Assembly: GCA_002393705.1 (NCBI GenBank)
Contig: DGTH01000023.1
Coordinates: 1 to 5,807, forward strand
From: Prevotella sp. UBA4341
GTDB lineage: Bacteria; Bacteroidota; Bacteroidia; Bacteroidales; Bacteroidaceae
Direction: 5' to 3'
Length of the DNA stretch: 5,807 bases
A model generated the notes under the pieces. That model was not told the origin of the DNA and did not search any database. It saw only the letters and a program-made list of their open reading frames with translations. Positions within the stretch are counted from its first letter, which is position 1. Every line of letters starts with the position of its first letter. Made by a program: the position numbers and the translations under genes. Shown piece by piece: positions 1 to 5,086 of this stretch.

Positions 1-78
1 GCCGTGTTCCAGTTCCTTTTGCAGGGCCTCCTCCTGGTTCGGATTGTAGCGGTTGCCGAGGATTCGGGCGATGGCGTC
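1..78 (-). pseudogene. Left-edge reading frame without a start codon (broken or partial gene)
   Basis: A minus-strand frame runs off the left edge of the window. Its 26 codons include the stretch ILGNRYNPNQEEALQKELE, and 21 of the 26 end in G or C, matching the strong codon bias of the other genes here. The frame is closed directly upstream by TGA at 79-81 and TAA at 82-84, and no ATG, GTG or TTG follows before the edge. ATG codons at 95-97 and 80-82 sit in a different frame that reads into Arg/Pro-rich, unbiased sequence. One extra base near position 79 would join MEFRVM to this frame, so a frameshift (real or from sequencing), or loss of the gene's 5' end, would explain the layout. I do not recognise the family. 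It could also be chance, but the codon bias argues against that. Confidence 0.4.
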
Positions 79-173
79 TCATTACTCTGAATTCCATAAT
101 AATACCTACCAATTTAATGACTACTCACGCTATGACCTCTATCTTTTCTCGGAGGAAGACAAGCGCAGGTATC
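79..173. other. Short AT-rich intergenic gap at the end of the gene cluster
   Basis: This stretch lies between the nuclease stop codon and the left-edge reading frame and is clearly richer in A and T than the flanking genes, especially at 85-125. I looked for a hairpin followed by T residues on the minus strand to end the upstream operon and found only weak four-base pairings. I also found no good match to the Bacteroidota promoter TTTG / TAnnTTTG. It probably contains a 3' end and perhaps a leader for the next gene, but nothing definite can be called. Confidence 0.5.
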
Positions 174-1019
174 CTATTTTATTTCACGAAGGGGGTACCA
201 GTCGCGCAGTTCGGCTTGTTGCTCTATCTTGCTTTCTATGTTGTCAGCAAGTTCTGAGAAGAAGTCCAAACCGGTAAGTTCCTCTATTTCGTCAACGCTG
301 CGTACGTATCGGCTCATGTCGCGCAAAGCTCCCCGGTGCTCGTAGAGGAAGCCGATGGCCTTGTAGTAGTTGTTCTGCTTGCGCAGTACTACCTTGAAGA
401 AGGCTTCGGGCACTACCACGCGGTTGCGGCCTATGGTGCGGTGCGGCTCATCTAAGAGCACGGGGCCACAGACGATGTAGAGGTCGCCGTAGCGCTTGGC
501 CCAGGCCCGGCACTGCAGTTCCAGGTCGTTCCACGCGCCAGTATTGAGGTTGTGGCGCTGAGGACAGATGTTGGTAAAGAGGAAGCTCTGTTCTTGCGCT
601 TCCCTACTCCACTTGTTGTCGCCCGATGGGCACATGTGGCCACGATCATAGCCAGAGCCTCGGTAGTCAGAGTCGTAGGCCCGGGGGTTGCTGACCTCGG
701 TGTCCTCGTGGAACGACTCGTTGTTACGGTTGTAGCGTCCGGCCACGTGGTTGGCAGGCAGGTGCCAGGCTACCCAGTTGGGTATGCGGTTGCGGGCGTT
801 GTACGACGCGGTGTAGCCTGTCCGACGCAGTATCTGGCCCTCGTCGCCACGCAGGGTCTTAGGTATTTCCAAGCCAGTCGGCTTTACCGACGCAGTGCCG
901 TATGTGGCTAATGCAGAAGCCGTTAGCGTGTCACGTTGAACGTTGTCTGAGGGTGCCGTAGCGGGCTTGCACGCCAGCATGAGAACGGCGAGAAGCAGGA
1001 GTGATGAGCAGTATTTCAT
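174..1019 (-). CDS. DNA/RNA non-specific endonuclease (NUC/EndA family), probable lipoprotein
   Basis: This 281-residue protein is a sugar-non-specific nuclease of the beta-beta-alpha-metal type, which cuts DNA and RNA using one divalent metal ion. The signature DRGHMCPSGDN is at residues 125-135, with His128 the expected general base (family form DRGHxAPAGDM). The metal-binding block follows at 150-167, with NICPQ, then Asn159 in NLNTGAW and a closing LE. The N-terminus is a hydrophobic signal ending in LMLAC, so Cys17 may be lipidated. Met at the lipobox -3 position is not ideal, so a soluble periplasmic form is possible. Length and motif spacing suit a complete enzyme. It starts at ATG 1019, 24 bases after the aminopeptidase stop, behind an A-rich leader, and is the last gene of the cluster. 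A nutritional (nucleic acid scavenging) role is inferred; no immunity gene is visible beside it. Confidence 0.9.
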   Translation of the reverse strand: MKYCSSLLLLAVLMLACKPATAPSDNVQRDTLTASALATYGTASVKPTGLEIPKTLRGDEGQILRRTGYTASYNARNRIPNWVAWHLPANHVAGRYNRNNESFHEDTEVSNPRAYDSDYRGSGYDRGHMCPSGDNKWSREAQEQSFLFTNICPQRHNLNTGAWNDLELQCRAWAKRYGDLYIVCGPVLLDEPHRTIGRNRVVVPEAFFKVVLRKQNNYYKAIGFLYEHRGALRDMSRYVRSVDEIEELTGLDFFSELADNIESKIEQQAELRDWYPLREIK

Positions 1020-1043
1020 TTTGGCTATTGCTTTTTCTTCACA

Positions 1044-2447
1044 TTATTCGTCAGCCACGAAGAGGGGGTCTTCGGGCATGACCATGACGGGTGTCTGCTC
1101 GCTGAGCCGTAGCAGGTTCTGGGGCACGTACTGCTTGTCAACCACCAGCCGAAACATGAACTCGCGGAACCACTCGGCCGTCATGATGAGACAGCCCTCC
1201 TGGCCGTAAGAGGCTCCCCAGGAGTTTTCCACCTTCCACTTCAGGGGCTTGCCCTCGGCATCAAGGTCAACGGCTGTCAGCGTCATGGCGTGGGTAGAAC
1301 CGCTGTCGAAGGTGGCTATGCGCTGCGCCTTGTTCATGGAGAACGTCGTGCCAAAGAGCGACTCGTAGTCGAAGTTCTTCAAGTCGCAGAGTCCGCGCTT
1401 GCGGTCAAGAAACTTGCCTACGTCGTACGAGCTGTAGAGCTTGCGCCCGTCCTTCAGCGAGGCTATGGCCAGCTGCTCAATCTCGTCCATAGGCAGGTTC
1501 AGGTACTTCCAGTTATGCCCGTCATAGGTGTGACGGTCGTACTCTACCTCGTAGGTCTTATGGTAAGGCCGGCGCGGGTCGTTCATCACCATGATGAAGG
1601 TGCCGTTCAGAGGCTGCCCCACCACTTCAGCGTAGAACGACTGTGGGGTAAACTGACGGGGCTGGCCGACGGTTTCTCCGCTCTGGCCACGGAAGGCGTA
1701 GGTGAACTGCGTGGGCGGCTCTCCAAGGGTCAACACCAGCATGTGGTAGATGACGCCCAGCATCTCTGTCTTACGTTTCTCTATGTCAGCAGCTTTCCTG
1801 CCCTGAGCCACCATGTCGCGCAGCTCGAGCCCGAACTCGCGCAGCTTGGAGTCGATGAGCCGCGACATCTTCGAAGTGTTGTCAGCCGAGAACGTTTCGG
1901 GCATGACGGCCTTAGGCACCAAGCCGTATTTCGCCGTCAGGTCGGCCACGCCGCAGAAGGTGCCGCCATCGCTGAGCGGATTCTTGAAGAAGAACTGCAC
2001 GCGCTGGTCGTCCATGGGCTTGAGGGCTGTATCGATGACGCCCTGCAGGAAGAGATTTGACTTCTCCAGCTGGTCCCAGAAGAACAGGTAGTCCTGCGAG
2101 AACTCCACACGGAGCGAGTCCGTCCGCTTGGCAAAGTTGGCCCTGAGCACGTTCAGGCCGCTGAACATCCAGCAGCGGCCGCTCGACTTCTGGTCGGTGA
2201 TGCTTTGCTTCTTGGTTTCCACGCTGAAGTGGTCGTCAACCTCGCCAGCGTTCAGGTAGTTCTGTGCCAGGTTGTCGATGGCGTTGGCCGCTATGGCGTT
2301 ACGTAGTGCACGGTCGGCCGCCGTGGTTGTCTGCTGCTGACGTATGGTGTTGAGCATGTCAACAGAAATGCCTCCCTGCCCGCTTTGTGCTGACACAGAC
2401 AGCGCAGCAAACAGGCAGAGAGACATGAATAGCGTCTTTTTATACAT
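1044..2447 (-). CDS. pepC: Exported C1B-family cysteine aminopeptidase (bleomycin hydrolase/PepC type)
   Basis: This 467-residue papain-fold cysteine peptidase belongs to the bleomycin hydrolase/aminopeptidase C family, whose members usually remove N-terminal residues from peptides. The catalytic set is intact: oxyanion Gln86 and Cys92 in DQKSSGRCWMFSG, His386 in GSTHAM, and Asn408 in ENSWG. FSQDYLFFWDQLEK at 116-129 is also typical of the family. Unlike the cytosolic enzymes of lactic acid bacteria, it begins with a signal peptide (MYKK, then a hydrophobic stretch, likely cut at SVSA-Q near residue 20), so it should act in the periplasm. In the family the C-terminus lies in the active-site cleft and limits cleavage to exopeptidase action. 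Here it ends VMPEDPLFVADE, a few residues past the usual end as I recall it. ATG 2447 follows the M48 stop after nine bases. The gene symbol is by family and not proven. Confidence 0.9.
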   Translation of the reverse strand: MYKKTLFMSLCLFAALSVSAQSGQGGISVDMLNTIRQQQTTTAADRALRNAIAANAIDNLAQNYLNAGEVDDHFSVETKKQSITDQKSSGRCWMFSGLNVLRANFAKRTDSLRVEFSQDYLFFWDQLEKSNLFLQGVIDTALKPMDDQRVQFFFKNPLSDGGTFCGVADLTAKYGLVPKAVMPETFSADNTSKMSRLIDSKLREFGLELRDMVAQGRKAADIEKRKTEMLGVIYHMLVLTLGEPPTQFTYAFRGQSGETVGQPRQFTPQSFYAEVVGQPLNGTFIMVMNDPRRPYHKTYEVEYDRHTYDGHNWKYLNLPMDEIEQLAIASLKDGRKLYSSYDVGKFLDRKRGLCDLKNFDYESLFGTTFSMNKAQRIATFDSGSTHAMTLTAVDLDAEGKPLKWKVENSWGASYGQEGCLIMTAEWFREFMFRLVVDKQYVPQNLLRLSEQTPVMVMPEDPLFVADE

Positions 2448-2456
2448 GTTGTGGGG

Positions 2457-3359
2457 CTACTTCTTCTTTTTCGTAGTCTTCTTGGTAGTCTTCGTATTCT
2501 TCTTTGTAGAAGTGGTAGTAGTGGTGGTGCTTGTGGTGGTTGTCGTCGTGGCGGGTTTGTAGTAGCGCTGCGCCTCGGCCATCCAGCCTTGCAGGTTCTT
2601 GATGCGGTCAGCATCCGACGGGTGGTCACTCAACAGGGAGCTGGAACCTCCGCCCGTAGCCTGCGACATGCGCTGCCAGAAACTGATGGCTACCTTCGGG
2701 TCGTAACCTGCCATGGCGGCAAAAACGAGTCCCATGTGGTCAGCCTCGCTCTCCTGCTTGCGCGAGAAGCCAGCCGTAAAGAACTGTCCGCCGGCCGAGG
2801 CCACGATTTGCCCCAGCTGTAGCATCTCGTTACTGACGCCGACCCCCGAAGCCACGGCTCCGATGACCTGCAGACCATACTGCTGCTTGTAGGCATTGGA
2901 GAGTCGCTCGGCCGAGTGTTTGGCTACGGCGTGTGCTATCTCGTGACCCAAGACAACGGCCAACGAGGCCTCGTCTCTGGTTACGGGCAGCAGGCCTTCA
3001 TAGACAACGATTTTTCCGCCGGGCATGCAGAAGGCGTTAACCTGGTTGTCCTGTACGAGGTTGAACTCCCACTGGTATTGTGACACCTCTGCGCCAAGTC
3101 CGTTGGCATTGAGGTAACTCACGACGGCATTGGCCAAACGCTGACCTACACGTTGCACCATGGCCGTGTTGGCAGCGTTGGTTGACTTCTTTGCCGACTG
3201 CATATACTGCTGGTACTGCTGGTTGCTCAGGCTGAGCACCTGCTGGTCGCTGACTATCAGGTTCTGCCTGCGGCCCGTAATGGGCACCGTCGTAGTGGTG
3301 CCACAACTGGTCAGTATGGCAGCCACGACGGACAAGAGCAGTAACTTAACCGATTTCAT
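2457..3359 (-). CDS. M48-family zinc metalloprotease lipoprotein with Thr/Lys-rich tail
   Basis: This is a 300-residue periplasmic, membrane-anchored metalloprotease of the M48 family, related in type to the BepA/LoiP envelope quality-control proteases of enterobacteria. From ATG 3359 there is a short basic N-terminus, a hydrophobic segment and the lipobox LTSC, making Cys19 the lipidated residue. The zinc site HEIAH is at 139-143, and the third ligand is expected in ESEAD at 203-207. Family landmarks NAFCMPGGKI (108-117) and SDHPSDADRI (244-253) are present. From about residue 271 the protein becomes a run of Thr with some Ser, then Lys, which is probably disordered. Starts upstream at GTG 3368 or ATG 3365 would add only two or three residues; ATG 3359 gives the cleanest lipoprotein signal. 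It lies 15 bases after secG. The substrate is unknown; turnover of misassembled envelope proteins is inferred from relatives. Confidence 0.92.
   Translation of the reverse strand: MKSVKLLLLSVVAAILTSCGTTTTVPITGRRQNLIVSDQQVLSLSNQQYQQYMQSAKKSTNAANTAMVQRVGQRLANAVVSYLNANGLGAEVSQYQWEFNLVQDNQVNAFCMPGGKIVVYEGLLPVTRDEASLAVVLGHEIAHAVAKHSAERLSNAYKQQYGLQVIGAVASGVGVSNEMLQLGQIVASAGGQFFTAGFSRKQESEADHMGLVFAAMAGYDPKVAISFWQRMSQATGGGSSSLLSDHPSDADRIKNLQGWMAEAQRYYKPATTTTTTSTTTTTTSTKKNTKTTKKTTKKKK
2460..2549 (-). repeat. Low-complexity ACC/ACT/AAG-rich tract encoding the Thr/Lys tail
   Basis: The last 30 codons of the metalloprotease gene are almost all Thr (ACC, ACG, ACT, ACA) followed by mixed Lys and Thr codons, with a few Ser and one Asn. 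The codons vary, so this is a compositional tract rather than a perfect microsatellite, and the amino acid pattern rather than the DNA appears to be kept. It lies entirely within the reading frame and ends at the TAG stop. Confidence 0.6.
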
Positions 3360-3374
3360 GCTCATCACTCAGTA

Positions 3375-3773
3375 CTATTTCTTGGCGGGAGCGGCAGGCT
3401 TTTCGGCAGCAGCGGGAGCCTCGGTGGCAGCAGCAGGAGCTGCAGCGTCCTGTTTCTTCTGCTGGCTGGCGTCAAAACCGGGCAGCGTGTTGGGGTTAGC
3501 GGCAGGAGCCTCGATGCCCTCAGTCACAGAGTGGCCGATGGTGGGTTTCGGAGCCACGTAAGCGCAGACAATGCTGATGACGACCATGGCAGCAGCCAGG
3601 CCCCACGTAGTTTTCTCGATGAAGTCCGTCGTCTTGCGCACACCGCCTATCTGGTTGTACGATGCAAAGTTAGAGGCCAGACCGCCTCCCTTGGACTCCT
3701 GAATTAAAACAATGCCGATCATGAGAAGGGCAGCAATCACAATAAGGATTACGAATAATGTGTAAAGTGTCAT
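3375..3773 (-). CDS. secG: Preprotein translocase subunit SecG with Ala/Pro-rich C-terminal tail
   Basis: This 132-residue protein is the small SecG subunit of the SecYEG channel in the inner membrane, which assists SecA-driven export. There are two membrane segments, about residues 4-24 and 56-74. Between them is the SecG hallmark QESKGGGLASNF (25-36), then a loop with QIGGVRKTTDFIEKTTW, where many family members have a similar xxFLxRxT element. The core ends near residue 80. A tail follows, with its last 24 residues nearly all Ala, Pro, Lys, Glu and Thr, making the protein longer than the roughly 70-110 residues common elsewhere. ATG 3773 overlaps the stop of the preceding gene in an ATGA junction, suggesting coupled translation. 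A candidate promoter inside that upstream gene (3835-3866) could give secG its own transcript. The call rests on topology plus the loop motif and is firm. Confidence 0.95.
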   Translation of the reverse strand: MTLYTLFVILIVIAALLMIGIVLIQESKGGGLASNFASYNQIGGVRKTTDFIEKTTWGLAAAMVVISIVCAYVAPKPTIGHSVTEGIEAPAANPNTLPGFDASQQKKQDAAAPAAATEAPAAAEKPAAPAKK

Positions 3774-4531
3774 TTTGTTGTTGTTTTGTTGTTATTATTT
3801 ATAATTAATTTCTGTAAGAATCGAATTTGGTCTGCAAAGTAAGCATTTTTTTTTGGATAAGCCAAACTTAAACGCTGAATAATTTCCAAAGCCTTCGAAT
3901 ATCGCCCTTGTTTAACATAAATTCGGGCCAAAGTCTCAGTAAAATATTCCTCTTCACCGTCTTTTCCGTCATCGGTAGCAACGCTGGGTGCATACTCGGG
4001 CGTCTCGTTGAGCACTATGCGCCCCGTGTCCTGACGGATGAAGTTGTCTATGAGTTCCTGGCCGCGCAGTGGTGTCTGTTCTGCCTGCTCCGAGGCTGCC
4101 GTCTCCTCCTCGGTCTCTAACAGGTAGGCCACATAGTCAACAGCCGCATCGGCAGGTGTCGGCTTACGGCGTGGCTTTTTCTGCTCTTCCTCTTCGTCGT
4201 CCTTGGGTATGGAGTCGAGGAAGTTCTCAATGAGCGACATGGTGCGGCTGCTGCGCTCGGGCTGTCGGGCTGCGGGCTGCTCTTCCTGCCTGGTGGGCAG
4301 CTTGTAGTGGGCTGCCTCCACAAACTGGAAGATGACTTTGCGGTCGGTAATGTAGATGGCCGCACGGCGCAGCTCTTCGTCGAACGTTGCATCGTGCAGC
4401 AGATACAGGTTGTAGAGCAGCAGCAGGCGAGCCGTCTGGAAATAGGGGTATAGGGCCAGCATGGAGCGCAGCTCGTACAAGGTGTCCTTGTCGAGCCGTT
4501 CGGGGTGGCTGATGTACTCTCTTATCTCCAT
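3770..4531 (-). CDS. Conserved Bacteroidota protein with C-terminal TPR-like region
   Basis: This 253-residue protein of unknown function has no signal peptide or membrane segment, so it is probably cytoplasmic. Residues 1-80 look like a compact helical domain (DTLYELRSMLALYPYFQTAR, then LRRAAIYITDRKVIF). Residues 80-190 are charged and probably disordered, carrying two similar short motifs, LIENFL (100-105) and LIDNFI (160-165). Residues 195-240 resemble one tetratricopeptide unit: YFTETLARIYVKQGRYSKALEIIQ. The last residues, rich in Asn, Thr and Lys, are encoded by an AT-rich leader-like stretch before secG. I chose ATG 4531, which follows GGGAGG-containing sequence; a GTG at 4561 in the same frame would add ten charged residues that look like untranslated leader. 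It lies 33 bases after lptE and overlaps secG by four. I recall similar proteins at this position in Prevotella and Bacteroides; an envelope-biogenesis link is inferred from neighbours only. Confidence 0.8.
   Translation of the reverse strand: MEIREYISHPERLDKDTLYELRSMLALYPYFQTARLLLLYNLYLLHDATFDEELRRAAIYITDRKVIFQFVEAAHYKLPTRQEEQPAARQPERSSRTMSLIENFLDSIPKDDEEEEQKKPRRKPTPADAAVDYVAYLLETEEETAASEQAEQTPLRGQELIDNFIRQDTGRIVLNETPEYAPSVATDDGKDGEEEYFTETLARIYVKQGRYSKALEIIQRLSLAYPKKNAYFADQIRFLQKLIINNNNKTTTK
3835..3866 (-). promoter_or_regulatory. Candidate Bacteroidota-type internal promoter for secG
   Basis: On the minus strand, TTTG at 3863-3866 is followed after 20 bases by TTACTTTG at 3835-3842. The major sigma factor of Bacteroidota uses a -33 TTTG and a -7 TAnnTTTG element; the second box here matches five of its six fixed bases. 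The spacer contains a run of nine A. Transcription would begin around 3828, giving an AT-rich leader of about 55 bases with AAC/ACA repeats before the secG ATG. The site lies within the last 30 codons of the upstream gene, so the match could also be a by-product of coding sequence. Confidence 0.4.
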
Positions 4532-4564
4532 AGCTTCTGCTTCCTCCCTCTCTCTCTTCACTGG

Positions 4565-5086
4565 TTACCAGTTAGCTGCCGTAGCGTTGAATATCTCGTC
4601 GCAGATGGCGTCCAGCATCTCGTTGACCTTCTCCTCCTGAACCTGACTCAAGGACTGAGTGGTTTCGTAGAACGAGTTGGCCGAGAACTGGCGCTCAAAG
4701 TCCTCCTTGTGGTTCTTGTTGTTGGTGAAGCGCACGTTGACGGTGATGGAGAGCTCGGTCTGTGCCGAGTAGCCCTCGCTCGATACCGACTTGTTGCGCT
4801 GGTCGTAGCGGGTAATCTCGCCTTCCAGCTTCCAGTCGCCGTTACGCCGCACCTCGGTCAGCCTGGTGTGGTTCAGGAATTTGTCCTTCAGCTTATCGTT
4901 GAACATGGGTCCCATAGGTCCCCACACGTAGGCTGAGCGTATGGGGAAGTTCTCTATCTGGATGGTCTTCACCTGCGTGTAGTCAATGCTGGCTCCGTTG
5001 AACTTGTAGCTCACGGAGCAGGCTGTCAGTAGCAGCAGGCCCACCAAGGCCAGCCACGGTGTCTTCCTATTTATCGTCCATGCCAT
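4565..5086 (-). CDS. lptE: LptE-family LPS-assembly lipoprotein
   Basis: This 173-residue outer-membrane lipoprotein is the likely LptE. In the lipopolysaccharide transport system LptE sits inside the LptD barrel and helps place LPS in the outer leaflet. The N-terminus has a basic start, a hydrophobic core and the lipobox LTAC, so Cys23 should be lipidated. It is followed by the Bacteroidota-type opening SVSYKFNGASIDYTQVKTI. The rest alternates short beta-strand-like segments (WKLEGEITRYD, TELSITVNVRFTN) with a C-terminal helix (QVQEEKVNEMLDAICDEIFN), consistent with the LptE alpha/beta fold. Its length is close to what I expect for Bacteroidota LptE. Translation starts at ATG 5086, 20 bases inside the end of the regulator gene, so the two are probably coupled. 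LptE sequences are divergent, so the call rests on signal, length, pattern and position next to secG. Confidence 0.87.
   Translation of the reverse strand: MAWTINRKTPWLALVGLLLLTACSVSYKFNGASIDYTQVKTIQIENFPIRSAYVWGPMGPMFNDKLKDKFLNHTRLTEVRRNGDWKLEGEITRYDQRNKSVSSEGYSAQTELSITVNVRFTNNKNHKEDFERQFSANSFYETTQSLSQVQEEKVNEMLDAICDEIFNATAANW

Noticed and set aside
115..173. Possible terminator hairpin after the nuclease gene
   Set aside because: Only four-base pairings (for example CCTC with GAGG) with long loops and no T tract, too weak to call.
53..277. Plus-strand frame starting at TTG 53 or ATG 71, protein-like for about 40 residues
   Set aside because: It runs 104 bases into the end of the nuclease gene, has AT-ending codons unlike the local genes, no known motif, and a weak start.
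1290..2060. Long plus-strand open frame of 256 codons opposite the aminopeptidase gene
   Set aside because: It is rich in Val, Leu, His and Gln, has no recognisable motif, and mirrors the biased codons of the minus-strand gene, whose catalytic residues are all intact.
2344..2562. Plus-strand frame ending in a long run of Val and Phe resembling a membrane segment
   Set aside because: This is the antisense reading of the Thr/Lys tail of the metalloprotease gene.
3770..4561. GTG start at 4561 for the TPR-like protein
   Set aside because: It adds ten residues dominated by Arg, Lys and Glu from purine-rich leader sequence; ATG 4531 gives the N-terminus I recall for related proteins.
4505..4936. 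Plus-strand frame of 143 codons opposite lptE
   Set aside because: Val/Leu-rich mirror of the minus-strand coding sequence; lptE has a proper lipoprotein signal and family features.
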